From Sialis fuliginosa (lineage: Eukaryota; Arthropoda; Insecta; Megaloptera; Sialidae): a DNA stretch of 64,000 bases. Every line of letters begins with the position of its first letter. Position 1 is the stretch's first letter. The stretch is taken from contig OY540820.1 in assembly GCA_961205875.1 (NCBI GenBank), forward strand, positions 3,038,001 through 3,102,000, in the 5' to 3' direction. Below, one piece after another: positions 25,668-33,609 of this stretch. The notes beneath the pieces are model-generated. The model was given only the letters and a program-made list of their open reading frames with translations, was not told where the DNA came from and made no database searches. A program made the translations under genes and the position numbers.

Positions 25668-26819
25668 GTGAATATTTACTAACTGAACGATACTTTATTT
25701 ATTATTATGAATACATTGATTCTTTAATATGTATTAATAATATGTATATAATTTAATTTTCCAGAAAAATAATTCGCTTCGGAAATGTCTCAATGAATTA
25801 TCAAAAAAATTCGTAAAGGTAAAATTATAAATATCATATTTATATTAATTAAAATTTTGATTAAAAAAATCAAATATATGTGATTTTTAAGAAGAGGCAT
25901 TTTAAATGATAAAAATTACTTAATATCCGGTATTATAAAGGAACTAGCAAAATTTACTAGCTAGCAATTACTTTCAAATGGGATATTAATTCTGTACTAG
26001 TATCTATGGATTAGCTATGGAATTTAGAGCAGTGACACTTCAACTAATTGTAACACGGTTGGCATCTTTCACCGTACAAAATAATTTTCATAACATCACC
26101 ACTGTTTTAATACCGTTGGTATTTACCTACAACGCGTGCGCGAAACTTATCAAAGTCTTCAACAAACTCCAAGAGAACTGTCATATAAGTTTGATATCTC
26201 ATTTGAAAGTGCTTGCTAGCTAGCAAATTTGCTAGCTCCTTTATAATACCGGACATAAATATTTTTATTTCAGGGTCATCAGCTCCTTCTAAAAATGAGA
26301 TACCGCCTTTTTGATATATATCGTGATTTATGGGTGGTATGGAAATAATATTTATACTAGATCATAAGCAAAAGCAACTAATTTTCACAGTAATCCCCCC
26401 ATTTACCCGGTTAATTGGTTCCATGAAAACACTTCTTGAAAAAAATTATAAAATATATTTTGAATATTTAATCTTGGTGAAATATATATATTTTTTTATA
26501 AAAATTTACAGGTTTCTGACAACAAAATAACAGTTTCCAAATATAGCATCATATTATTAATGTTTATTCAAAACCAATTTTTTTAATCACAAAAATTTAC
26601 TGTGATCTGCTCTACTAAATTGACTGTAACTCAGACAATTTTCAGAATTTTAACTTATATTTTGAATATGTACCTATACTTTAAAAAAATACATAAAAAA
26701 TCGATTTTTACCTTAATTGTAATGTTAATTAAATTTTCTTTTAATTTTTGTAGATTGAAAGGGATCTAAGAAGACCTCGTGGTTTTAATTTAAATACATA
26801 TTTAGATACTAGAATCTAA
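3162..26819 (+). CDS. Gene A: giant secreted protein encoded by phase-0 microexons
   Basis: Not recognised. Proposed exons: 3162-3197, 3850-3903, 3979-4017, 6327-6416, 10000-10047, 10280-10369, 10427-10453, 10913-16090, 17486-17512, 18903-18965, 19172-19243, 19430-19477, 20360-20380, 20668-20730, 21349-21417, 22841-22906, 23933-24001, 25271-25342, 25765-25818, 26274-26336 and 26754-26819. Each has an AG acceptor, a GT donor and an open frame, and each length is a multiple of 3, so all junctions are phase 0. Together they give 2,104 residues. Exons 2, 3 and 13 are weaker (38 residues in total). The protein has a split signal peptide, a small helical N-terminal part, a 1,726-residue Pro/Glu array, and a charged, probably helical C-terminal part. 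I see only one cysteine. Secretion is inferred; function is unknown. Some microexons may be missed. Confidence 0.78.
4297..4475. repeat. Short imperfect hairpin repeat in intron 3 of gene A
   Basis: AAGCTTTGGCACTTTACAG at the left is matched by the reverse complement of CTGTAAAGTGCCAAGGCTT at the right, and GTCACG/GTGACG and AATAGATTTGCAAG segments also pair. It looks like a small foldback element with no coding capacity. The 2 kb around it shows no supported exon. Confidence 0.6.
5142..5300. repeat. Tandem duplication of a roughly 80-bp unit
   Basis: The segment with CCGTATACCAAATTTCATC and GAGGACGGACGGACATGGC occurs twice in a row, at about 5,147-5,205 and 5,232-5,292. This is intronic sequence of gene A. 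The open frame on the minus strand here is a by-product of the duplication. Confidence 0.7.
5933..6264. mobile_element. MITE-A, full-length copy
   Basis: About 332 bp with inverted termini (TATCCGGTATTATAAAGGA at the left, the complement ending CCGGACA at the right) and inner palindromes around GCTAGC/GTTAGC. It ends 62 bp before the acceptor of exon 4 of gene A. Confidence 0.85.
6327..10453 (+). CDS. Gene A N-terminal exons 4 to 7
   Basis: Four exons of 90, 48, 90 and 27 nt, each closed by AG and GT in phase 0. They encode GRSLNKDILLKNALDTAQ... (residues 44-73), IHEVDELGDGHIDIPT (74-89), LPSNEFSDLLNESFKTIMNV... (90-119) and LGIPTHFYK (120-128). The two 30-residue exons look like amphipathic helices. 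The exons sit among 3.6 kb of AT-rich intron with foldback elements, and splice sites plus uninterrupted frame are what single them out. Without transcript data, extra tiny exons between them cannot be excluded. Confidence 0.75.
6745..6905. repeat. Dispersed repeat matching the target of the 32.4-33.6 kb insertion
   Basis: This segment (CACCAAAGGTAGTTGATTATTG onward) is the reverse complement of the two sequences flanking the element at 32,415-33,554, here uninterrupted. It therefore shows the empty insertion site of that element. Confidence 0.75.
7540..8372. mobile_element. Foldback element in intron 4 of gene A
   Basis: The two halves, about 7,540-7,950 and 7,960-8,372, are imperfect reverse complements: ATACCGGATGTTTTTTTAA at the left against AAAAAACACCCGGCAT at the right, with a long shared internal stretch around TTGTTGCAGATTCGTAATTT. 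No transposase is visible. Confidence 0.8.
8603..8714. mobile_element. MITE-A, right-end fragment
   Basis: Carries only the right third of MITE-A, ending CCTTTATAATACCGGACA. Confidence 0.75.
8845..9745. mobile_element. Imperfect inverted-repeat element rich in AAATGCAAAATGG motifs
   Basis: The left part (about 8,845-9,005) is packed with variants of ATGCAAAATGG, and the right part (about 9,600-9,745) carries similar and inverted variants, with unrelated sequence between. This pattern is typical of decayed hAT-type non-autonomous elements. No target duplication was found, so the class is tentative. Confidence 0.45.
10475..10520. repeat. Perfect 21-bp hairpin just after exon 7 of gene A
   Basis: Arms 10475-10495 and 10500-10520 are exact reverse complements (core GATTTACGTATATTGCT) around a 4-nt loop, AGTA. 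It starts 22 nt downstream of the exon 7 donor. Confidence 0.85.
10913..16090 (+). CDS. Gene A giant exon 8: Pro/Glu decapeptide array
   Basis: One phase-0 exon of 1,726 codons (residues 129-1854) between a TTTTTAG acceptor and the donor after LILNK. It opens with unique acidic Trp/Ser-rich sequence (QPPWNITDKPWSYEE...). Then, from about 11,160 to 15,110, come roughly 110-120 copies of a 30-bp unit encoding GEPEIPPESP, with I/M, E/D and rare A, L, K or T variants. These are interrupted by linkers carrying NLSEESGESTDLPMPTW. After it come acidic Ser/Thr sequence and basic SWPRKKK repeats (15,500-15,950). There is no cysteine and no recognisable catalytic domain. Extended polyproline-like structure and an adhesive, sheath or matrix role are guesses from composition. 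Confidence 0.88.
11160..15110 (+). repeat. 30-bp coding minisatellite with higher-order linker blocks
   Basis: Unit: CCAGGTGAACCTGAAATACC plus ACCGGAGTCT. Linkers containing AATTTATCTGAAGAG or AACTTATCTGAAGAG lie at about 11110, 11960, 12445, 12847, 12976, 13108, 13237, 13390, 13760, 15154 and 15352. They divide the array into blocks from about 60 bp to about 1.3 kb. The adjacent blocks 11,999-12,488 and 12,488-12,890 are near copies, and four short blocks (12,880-13,300) are almost identical. Both point to recent unequal exchange. Confidence 0.92.
15540..15960 (+). repeat. Degenerate basic repeat (SWPRKKK) at the end of exon 8
   Basis: Four diverged copies, starting near 15,555, 15,645, 15,735 and 15,885, encode VPDSWPRKKKHAFSAFKANK, GPKSWPRKKKETFSASKVNK, GPGSWSRGKKHVLSVSSVNE and GPGSSPRRKKNF. 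They form a basic tail to an otherwise very acidic exon. The PRKKK/PRRKK clusters could be processing or polyanion-binding sites; this is inferred. Confidence 0.75.
17110..17345. mobile_element. Inverted-repeat element with AAACCGACTTCAAAAA termini
   Basis: Left end AAACCGACTTCAAAAAAACA, right end TTTTTTAAGTCGGTTTTATT, with paired inner copies (TTTTTGAAGTCGATG and AAACTGACTTCGAAAACTG). A second copy lies at about 35,510-35,715 and a fragment at about 58,640-58,690. Confidence 0.75.
17486..19477 (+). CDS. Gene A C-terminal exons 9 to 12
   Basis: Exons 17486-17512 (DITRILKEK), 18903-18965 (GVTASVNMVMLGKQLLTNVE...), 19172-19243 (IYFSPKPTFDIVNEVSSIYI...) and 19430-19477 (ALWEMKENGYTKNWGA). Lengths are 27, 63, 72 and 48 nt, all phase 0 with consensus acceptors (TTCTAG, TTTGCAG, TTTACAG, CAACAG). 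The peptide is mixed hydrophobic/charged and probably helical. It is quite unlike the repeat exon, which supports a separate C-terminal domain. Confidence 0.78.
17929..18414. mobile_element. MITE with TAA target duplication (PIF/Harbinger-like)
   Basis: 486 bp, beginning AGGTGCGGTTACATCAAGCG and ending with its complement, CGCTTGATGTAACCGCACCT. It is flanked on both sides by TAA (17926-17928 and 18415-18417). A 3-bp TWA duplication is the PIF/Harbinger signature. The interior is GC-rich (GCGCGCCGAACTGC) and carries no transposase. It lies in intron 9 of gene A. Confidence 0.88.
19655..20180. mobile_element. Degenerate GC-rich MITE next to a possible broken exon
   Basis: Begins GGCCCTCCGCACACGGTGTG, with an internal CCGCACACGAGCGCGACTG, and several inverted pieces (AACCAGTTGC..., GATTGCAAATCAGTTT). 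The right end is not sharp. Just left of it, 19625-19654 reads as a possible phase-0 coding stretch (DWVKDILL) after a TTTTAG acceptor, but without a donor. Confidence 0.5.
20360..20380 (+). CDS. Gene A candidate exon 13 (21 nt)
   Basis: CTGTTTTAG acceptor, then seven codons PPQPGLM, then donor GTAGAT, in phase 0. Its Pro-rich content suits the protein, but the exon is tiny and the donor is weak. The intron sequence after it (GTAGATATTTA... TTTTTCTAGAAATAAAAA) is repeated at about 20,590-20,645, a local duplication. Confidence 0.4.
20668..24001 (+). CDS. Gene A C-terminal exons 14 to 17
   Basis: Exons 20668-20730 (LNLLINRGVATFNIVKRELR...), 21349-21417 (ILEDRQPYIRKEKIEKMKKI...), 22841-22906 (YLRAVLVKLEKIFKSRRHEF...) and 23933-24001 (EEEREQDDKLLIELRNYAEY...). 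All are phase 0 (63, 69, 66 and 69 nt). The run is highly charged with heptad-like leucine/isoleucine spacing, so a coiled coil is likely. The donor of the second (GCT then GTATGT) was chosen over weaker nearby GTs because it keeps phase 0. The introns carry a foldback element (20,786-21,321) and repeat copies. Confidence 0.75.
20786..21321. mobile_element. Foldback element in intron 14 of gene A
   Basis: Left: ATCCGTTGCCCAAATTGCTC and GATTTTGGTAATTTTTAAG. The right side carries the complements (AGTAATTTGGGCAACGGATT and AACATTGCCAAAATC). The centre pairs around CTAGTTTGAATATATG/CCAAACTAGTATATC. About 540 bp, no ORF of note. Confidence 0.75.
21880..22345. repeat. Tandem duplication of about 230 bp in intron 15 of gene A
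   Basis: Two successive segments share GTGGGGTATCAAAATGTAGA-like starts, the CCCTCTAACTTTGTAACTAC block (22,000 and 22,248) and GGCTTTGGTGGGACTACCAA (22,019 and 22,302). The copies have diverged by small indels. Confidence 0.7.
23341..23800. mobile_element. Single arm of the 1.1-2.4 kb foldback element
   Basis: Matches about 2,030-2,455 almost base for base (GCCGATTGTGGGTGTAAA through CTAATTTCCCTCTACT) with no inverted partner nearby. Just upstream, 22,925-23,140 is a separate dispersed repeat that recurs at 41,360-41,575 (ACAGTAGGGTTTCTTTTT and related). Confidence 0.75.
24120..24420. mobile_element. hAT-like terminal fragment and 42-bp tandem duplication
   Basis: AGCAGGGGTAGGCAACCTTT followed by a GCGGGCCG motif is a common hAT-type terminus. 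A segment TTTTCTGAAAAAATATATAT plus ACAGGATGATTCTGCAC is repeated immediately (about 24,224-24,304), giving the open frames seen on the minus strand. Intronic. Confidence 0.5.
24453..24800. mobile_element. CCGAAAACCGGAAAAACC-rich element, copy 1
   Basis: Contains alternating GAACTGAACCGAAAACCGG and ACCGAAACGAAAA motifs. The same element recurs in the same orientation at about 27,153-27,527, downstream of gene A. Confidence 0.7.
25271..26819 (+). CDS. Gene A last exons 18 to 21
   Basis: Exons 25271-25342 (FNLNTNTKQDITMEIQYLLD...), 25765-25818 (KNNSLRKCLNELSKKFVK), 26274-26336 (GHQLLLKMRYRLFDIYRDLW...) and 26754-26819 (IERDLRRPRGFNLNTYLDTR, I, stop TAA). All are phase 0. The exon 20 donor could be 26,334 or 26,337; the latter (GTATGG) is the better match. 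The lone cysteine of the protein is in exon 19. The stop is followed by a small 3' UTR intron. Confidence 0.78.
25641..25668. repeat. (ATT)n microsatellite
   Basis: About eight ATT units in intron 18 of gene A. Confidence 0.9.
25924..26255. mobile_element. MITE-A, full copy abutting exon 20 of gene A
   Basis: Inverted termini as in the other copies. Its right end is 18 bp upstream of exon 20, so the element supplies or adjoins the branch-point region while the polypyrimidine-AG (TTTTTATTTCAG) lies just outside. Confidence 0.85.
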
Positions 26820-26990
26820 TTTAAGGTAAATATAGGAAATAATTAATAGTTTTAAATTTAATATGTTATTGAATATTTTTAATAATTTTTAGACAATGTT
26901 TGAATAATCAGCTCGAAGAAGATAAAATTAATCAGAGAAAAATTAAAATGTAATCAAAATAATATATTTAATAAAATTCAAATACTTATT
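26820..26990 (+). other. Gene A 3' UTR with a 67-bp intron and polyadenylation signal
   Basis: Six nt after the stop, AAG is followed by donor GTAAATATAG (26826). An acceptor TTTTTTAG ends at 26892. The terminal exon carries AATAAA at 26970-26975. The exon junction lies too close to the stop to trigger nonsense-mediated decay by the usual rule. Confidence 0.55.
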
Positions 26991-27152
26991 TAAAAATTTT
27001 ATTTTCATTAGGTAGATCCCATATACATATTTTCACTAGATCTTTTGACGTAAATAACGTCTAGTTTTTCACTGTGTGAGAATTTTAGAAACTTGATGTA
27101 ACGCGTAGAGATCAGTTTGTGCGCTAGCGTAAATTTATAATCTGTATATAAC

Positions 27153-27527
27153 AGGGATTCGAACCGGAACTGAACCGAAAACCGGAAAAACCATTATTTT
27201 TTGCCGGAACGAAAACCAGAACCGAACCAAAATAAAAATATCGATTTTTTCGGTTCAGTACATGTTAACATGATCTTATTTCCCACTTCAATGGTCTTTC
27301 GGGCTATCATACAAGTACCATGAAATGTTCTAAATTATGGTAGAAAATAAATTTTTAATACAAATAATTTTTTTTTAATTAATCACTCGGAGCTGAACCG
27401 AAAACCGAAAAAACCGGAAAAGTCATTCTTTTTTTCGGAACGAAAACCAGAACCGAACCGAAATATATTTTTTTACTCGAACCGGAACGAAAACCGAAAC
27501 GAAAAAAATAACGGTTCGAAGCCCTGG
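27153..27527. mobile_element. CCGAAAACCGGAAAAACC-rich element, copy 2
   Basis: Begins near GATTCGAACCGGAACTGAAC and ends near ACGGTTCGAAGCCC, so the outermost bases form a short inverted repeat. Most of its length matches the copy at 24,453-24,800. Confidence 0.7.
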
Positions 27528-27939
27528 TATATATCGACACTTAAAGCAACTAACACTCGGGTTTTGGTCTCAAATTATTGATCTCGATTAGATCTACGAG
27601 ATACCAGTACAAATAAATTCATTTTACTAGTTTTAATGAGTGAAAAACTTCATATACAAAAAAAATGTATTTCCACGATTTTAATTGTAAATAATAATTA
27701 ATTGAATTGAATAAAATAACTTATAAGAAAATATTTTCCCCGCTGTAACGTTTTTAATTTTTTGATTAGTTTTTTAACAAAAAAAAAAAATAAAAAGTAA
27801 TTTCGTATTTCAACGATTTCGCTTGTAAATATTAATTTATTATTCTTATGTTCGTACAAATCATAAGAAATAACTATATAATAAAATACTAGTTATATAT
27901 TTCTTTATTTAGACTAATTGTAAGTATACGATAAGTATG

Positions 27940-28970
27940 CAATGGGGTAAGTGCAGAAACGGGGCAAGTGCATTAACAGGTTCTTTTTATTATAATACGA
28001 ATGAAATTGTAATAGCTAATATGTTGTGAACTACTAAAAGTTAATACCAACTCTTTGACATAGATTTCGGACAATGAATGATAGTTTTACCCTTATTCTT
28101 ATCAACCAGAACGAAGCAGTACATACATGGTACACACACAACTTTGAGGTACCCATAAATGTGCAATAATTCTTAAGGAAATTTTATATTATGTATTGTT
28201 CTTTTTTGTAGCTATAAAGAATATTGATTAAAGTACACATTAAATATATAATTTCTTTTAAATTTTTGAAATTTATTGAGAAAAACACTAGTGGGGTCTT
28301 TCCCCGTGGATACATGGCATGGGGCAAGTGCAGGTCTTTAGGTGGGGTAAGTGCATATGGTGGATTCAATGGATGTTTGGTATAGACAACACAGGTTACA
28401 TGAAACGAAAAATGTCAAGTTCTGATTAATATATGTACAAATGTCAATCAGAACCTTCATCTTACTACTTCTTACTTGTACACTAATATTTTCCTAATAA
28501 TAATTATCATTTATATATTTTAGATCTTTTTATATTGTGGTTTTATTTCATTAAATCCCTTTTTATATTTCAACAAAAAATTATCGTTTATTTAAAAAGT
28601 ACACAACTCCAAAACTAAACAACGTATCTTAATGCGGTAAAAAGCATTTTATACTAGACTTATTCACAATTCTACTCTTGCCCCATTGCATATGATATAA
28701 TTAATGCTTCAAAGCGTTTTTAAATACCGGTAATTCACTTGCCCCGAAAATGGGGTAAGTGCACTGTAGTTAACATTTTTCCAATTCCCTATTATAATGC
28801 AAATATACAGGGAAAATTAGCGTCCTTTTTAATTTAAATTAATCAGTAATAACTGCACAATCATTTGATACTGAAAATATTAAGTATTTATATAACAGAC
28901 TGAAAATATATGTGTTCAAAGTACAACTATGCAAAAACCGGTCTGTACTTACCCCACTGCACTAACATTT
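27940..28970. mobile_element. Element bounded by inverted GGGGTAAGTGCA motifs
   Basis: ATGGGGTAAGTGCA and GGGGCAAGTGCA occur at 27,942, 27,960, 28,320, 28,343 and 28,752. The inverted forms TTGCCCC and ACTTACCCCACTGCA are at about 28,680, 28,740 and 28,948. The arrangement suggests a roughly 1-kb inverted-repeat element, possibly with a nested copy. No ORF of note. Confidence 0.5.
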
Positions 28971-29251
28971 TATGTTCATTTAACAAAAAAAAAACGTTTC
29001 TGTAACAAATATATATCAATCCATGAGTCTGTGTTTTATTTAATCTCACTGTCACATATTCACGTCAATCCCACGATTGTGCATCCATTTTTCGAGTACA
29101 ACTAATCGTGGAGCAAAAAATATAACATTAATATATAGCTTATATAACTTTATTTATAATGCAATGAGTTTCAACCCTTCATCTCTCAACACCAGTAGCA
29201 TAACAAAAACGACAATAGACTATAAATAGGAAGACTAGGTTGTATATTTAT

Positions 29252-29814
29252 TAGAGATCAGATCGGACCTTAAAAAAGTAGCCCGATCCGGCCCGAAACT
29301 TTTTTTTTTCGGCCCGGTCTAATTCGGTCCGATTTATACTAAGGTGAGGACCCAGCCCGGTCTGGTTTATACTAAGGTCTGATCCGACCCGGTCCAAACA
29401 TTACAAACAAAAATTAAGCCCGGTCCGATCCGATTCGATATTCCGATCGGGCTGGCCCGGCCCGAACTTATCTAAGAAAATTGTATTGTATTATAATACA
29501 ATTTTCTTTTGATAGTTCCTATAAATAAATTATAGATATGAAAAAGGAAGTATGTATATAATATCAAAATATTGAATAAATGAATTGTTATTAATTTAAC
29601 AACTAATAAAAATTTTGTTTTTAGAAAATAATATTTTTATTTATTCGTAAGGTTCGACCCAGCCCGGTCCGATGTATACCAAGATCTGGACCGGTCCGAT
29701 CTGACCCGGTCCAAACGTTACAAACAAGAACTAAGCCGGATCCGGTCCGATCCGAAATTCGGGTCGGGCTAAATTCGGACCGGATCGGGTTGGCCCGGCC
29801 CGAGCTGATCTCTA
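29252..29814. mobile_element. hAT-type MITE with perfect 8-bp target duplication
   Basis: 563 bp. Terminal inverted repeat TAGAGATCAG...CTGATCTCTA, flanked by ATATTTAT on both sides (29244-29251 and 29815-29822). The interior is GC-rich with many GGCCCGG and CCGATCC variants. An 8-bp duplication and a TAGAG terminus are hAT hallmarks. Confidence 0.92.
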
Positions 29815-29950
29815 ATATTTATACCCTTTACCTGCCAATCTTAAGTATTTGATTTATTTTCATGAAATTAATTTGTATAGTATAGTACTTTGTAGTATAT
29901 ATTTGTTTAGAACCACTGTTTTACAGATTATACTTCACTTGTTTAATTAA

Positions 29951-30283
29951 TGTCCGGTATTATAAAGGACCTAACAAATTTGTTAGCTAACAAACACTTT
30001 CAACTGAGATATCAAACTTATATGACAGTTCTTTTGGAGTTTGTTGATGACTTTGACAAGTTTCGCGCACGCGTTGAAGGTAAATACAAACGGTATTAAA
30101 ACAGTGGTGATGTTATGAAAATTATTTTGTACGGTCAAAGATGCCAACTGTGTTACAATTAGTTAAAGTGTCACTGCTCTAAATTCCATAACTAATCCAT
30201 AGATACTAGTACAGAATTAATCCCCCATTTGAATGTAATTGCTAGCTAACAAATTTTGTTAGGTCCTTTATAATACCGGGCAT
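29951..30283. mobile_element. MITE-A, full copy (inverted relative to 5.9 kb)
   Basis: Inverted termini TGTCCGGTATTATAAAGGAC / complement. The interior reads as the reverse complement of the copy at 5,933-6,264. Confidence 0.85.
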
Positions 30284-30499
30284 AAATCTACTTAAATTTC
30301 ATAGAAATATTTGTTGATATATGATTACTACTATGACTGAATCATAATCTATAGACACTTAACTGTAAAACAGCTTAAATTGATGACAGTCGATCAATGA
30401 TGGTGGATATTTAAACAATTATTAAGGGGTCTGTATAACCTTGGAGCACAAAAAACAGATCGATTTTCAATTTTTTTCTGTTGAGAGTGTTGGAATGAC

Positions 30500-30860
30500 G
30501 AGGCAGTGGCGTAGCAAGCATAATTGGCGCCCGGGGTATGATACCTTTTTGGCACCCCCGAAAAATATAAAGTAATATAATATATAGAATATTGTCGTCT
30601 TGGGCAAGCTTGTCCAACCTGCGGCTCGCAAGTATGATTGGTGCGGCCCTTATTAGAAAATAAAAAATAAAAAATAATTTTATAATAAATCTGAATAAAT
30701 AAAATTAGAAATTCAAATTGACACGACCAAAAAAAAAGGTCTTCAGTTGCATATTCTGGCTGGGTTTATGCTATGCGGTCCAAAAGGGTTGTCTTGAGGA
30801 CCATTTGGCGCCCTTCTGTAAGTGGCGCCCGGGGCATAATAGACCCCCTTCCCCCCACCC
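30500..30860. mobile_element. hAT-like fragments (CAGTGGCGTAG and AAGCTTGTCCAACC)
   Basis: GGCAGTGGCGTAGCAAGC at 30,503 and GCAAGCTTGTCCAACCTGCG at 30,604 are typical hAT termini. TGGCGCCCGGGG occurs at 30,522 and again, as GTGGCGCCCGGGGCAT, near 30,820. The parts are rearranged and no complete element is defined. Confidence 0.5.
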
Positions 30861-31273
30861 CTCGCTGCAAATTAATACATAGTTTTACAAAGTTCGAGTT
30901 TTTTATTGAAAAATATTGATAAACAATTAAGTTATTATTATATAAACATAGTGTAGGTGATTCTGGCAACTAGGGTGATTTGAAATACAAAATAAAATAA
31001 TGTACTTGTAGTATAATAATAAAACATCAACATGATCAAATATATACCATATATGTACTTTTTGGAAATTTTGAAAATGACAAAATGGCAAGCTATAGAA
31101 GAAGAAAAAAATTGTTTGACAAAAAATAACTTTAATAGGTACTTTGTTATTAAAAAATGGATAAACATATCAAAAAGCCATCTAGTCATACGAAAGAAAA
31201 TGTTAAAAATTATGCTCTGCTCTGTCCAAATTTGGGTAAAATCGGACGAATAGATTTTGAGATACTACTTTCA

Positions 31274-31610
31274 TGTCCGATATTATAAAGGAGCTAGCAA
31301 ATTTGCTAGCTAGCAAGCACTTTCAAATGAGATATCAAACTTATATGACAGTTCTTTTGGAGTTTGTTGAAGACTTTGACAAGTTTCACGCACGCGTTGT
31401 AGGTAAATACCAACGCTATTAAAACAGTGGTGATATTATGAAAATTATTTTGTACGGTGAAAGATGCCAACTGTGTTACAATTAGTTGAAGTGTCACTGC
31501 TCTCAATTCCATAGCTAATCCATAGATACTACAGAATTAATACCCCATTTGAAAGTACCTGCTAGCTAGCAAATTTTGCTAGCTCCTTTACTCCTTTATA
31601 ATACCGGACA
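31274..31610. mobile_element. MITE-A, full copy (inverted orientation)
   Basis: TGTCCGATATTATAAAGGAG at the left, and at the right AGCTCCTTTA duplicated once (CTCCTTTACTCCTTTATAATACC), which makes this copy slightly longer. Inner GCTAGCTAGCAA palindromes are intact. Confidence 0.85.
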
Positions 31611-31741
31611 TCACTGTTTTATAAAACATACATAGTTTCGAGATAAACGCCAAAAGTAATAGAGTTCTAATACAATACAATTTTAGGAATTTTTGCAAAA
31701 TCGTTGATACAAAACAAAGTTAAGAGTTTAAGACCCTAGGC

Positions 31742-32061
31742 CAGTGGCGTAGGAACGGGGGGGGTTTTGGGGTCGAAACCCCCCCCGAAATTTTAAAATA
31801 TATGAAATTAGTATAACAATTTGGAATTTTTGTGATAATAACCCCCCCCCCGAAATGACCTTTTTTTTTTTTTTTGATCATATAATTAATTGTATTTAAT
31901 TAAATATAATAATTCTAATTTTCAATTGTGTGACCTTTTTTTTTTTTTTTAGTCAATAAAAGTCATAATCAACTAACATTTTTGCTTTTTCAATCAAAAA
32001 AATTTCGCATATTTTTTGGAATATCAAAACCCCCCCGAAAATTTTTCTTACTACGCCACTG
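31742..32061. mobile_element. hAT-type MITE with perfect 8-bp target duplication
   Basis: 320 bp from CAGTGGCGTAGG to CTACGCCACTG, flanked by CCCTAGGC at 31734-31741 and 32062-32069. The interior has C/G homopolymers (CCCCCCCGAAA) and T runs. Confidence 0.92.
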
Positions 32062-32414
32062 CCCTAGGCCAACGTTTCTCAAACCCTTTAGTATATGCGA
32101 CTCAATTTTCAATCACAATTCACATCGCCCCACCCCCCCCTAATAACTAAATAGTTTCCTGACTGAAAGATAAATGTTTTAATTATTAAAAATACGCGAT
32201 TAATGAATTATTTGGTGTTTTAATTCCCTAAAATCTTCAATAGGTCTTTTAGGTTATTACGCGCAACTGCTCCCGTTCTTATTGACTGCTTGAAGGTTAA
32301 ATGTCATTTTAAGAAAAAATTCAAACTAATATTTTTTAGTAAAATTGTATAAAAATTAAATGGTTAACCAATGCCATGAACATTTTATTGTTTTTTTTAA
32401 TTGTTCAATAATTA

Positions 32415-33554
32415 CACAGGTTTACAAAAAAAAAAAAGTTTATGAATATTGGACGAGACCATTGTATCCTTATGTATTTAGACGTCCTGAATCCGAATAT
32501 GAGGTCCGTTGACCTTGGTTAGCTCAGTTTCAAGGTCATTTTAAGGTCATTTTTTTAAAAATCACTAAATGATTCTGGTAAAAGGTGATATATAGGTTTT
32601 TCTGGTCGCTGATTCTGAATTTGACGTCCGTACATATAGGTTTTTGGGGTCGCTGAATTAAAATTTGAGATCCGTAGACCCCTACAATGTCAATTTCAAA
32701 ATCATTTCAAGGTCAAATTTTTATTTTTTAAAATCGCTAAATGAATTTGGTAAAAGGTGATATTATAGGTTTCTCTGGTCGCTTATTCTGAATTTGACGT
32801 CCGTTGGCCTCTTCAAGATCAGGTTCAAGGTCATTTTTAGGAAAAGTAAGAAAAATTGCTCGAAACAGTACATATAGGTTTGAACCTGATCTTGTAGAGG
32901 TCAACGGACGTCAAATTCAGAATCAGCGACCAGAGAAACATATATATCATCTTTTACTATTCATTTAGCGATTTTTAAAAATTTTACCTTGAAACTGACA
33001 TTGTAGGGGTCTACGGACCCCAAAAACTTATGTACTGTTTTCTCAGAATTTTTCCCACTTTGACCTTCAAATGACCTTTAACCTGACCTTATAGAGGTCA
33101 ACGGACAACAAATTCATAATTAGCGACCAGAGAAACCTATATAACACCTTTTACCAGATTTATTTAGCGATTTTTAAAAATAAAAATTTGACCTTGAAAT
33201 TGACATTTTAGGGGTTTACGGACCTCAAATTTTAATTCAGCGACCCCAAAAACCTATATGTACTGTTTTGTCAGTATTTTCGAGTGATTTTTCCCACTTT
33301 GATCTTAAAATGACCTTGAACCTGACCTCGTAGAGGTCAACGGACGTCAAATTCAGAATCAGCGACTAGAAAAACCTATATATCACCTTTTACCATAATC
33401 ATTTAGCGATTTTTAAAAATTTGACCTTAAAATGACCTTGAAACTGAGCTAACCAAGGTCAACGGACCTCAGATTCGGATTCAGGACGTCAAAATACATA
33501 AGGATACAATGGTCTCGTCCAATATTCATAAACTTTTTTTTTTGTAAACCTGTG
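32415..33554. mobile_element. 1.14-kb foldback element, TTA target duplication
   Basis: Inverted ends CACAGGTTTACAAAAAAAAA / complement, with long paired arms (GACGAGACCATTGTATCC and GGATACAATGGTCTCGTC). Internal repeats of AAGGTCA and of the GAGGTCAACGGACGTCAAAT type are present. TTA lies on both sides (32412-32414 and 33555-33557). It interrupts a dispersed repeat whose intact copy is at 6,745-6,905. The 3-bp TTA duplication suggests mobilisation by a PIF/Harbinger transposase. Confidence 0.88.
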
Positions 33555-33609
33555 TTATCTACCTTTGGTGAATTTAGTACGAGGAAGCAAGAAATGAAAA
33601 TATAAAATT

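Noticed and set aside
26017-26223. Conserved 68-residue frame also seen at 6,026 and 31,512
   Set aside because: It lies wholly inside MITE-A copies. Similarity reflects copies of a palindromic transposon, and the frame lacks protein-like constraint.
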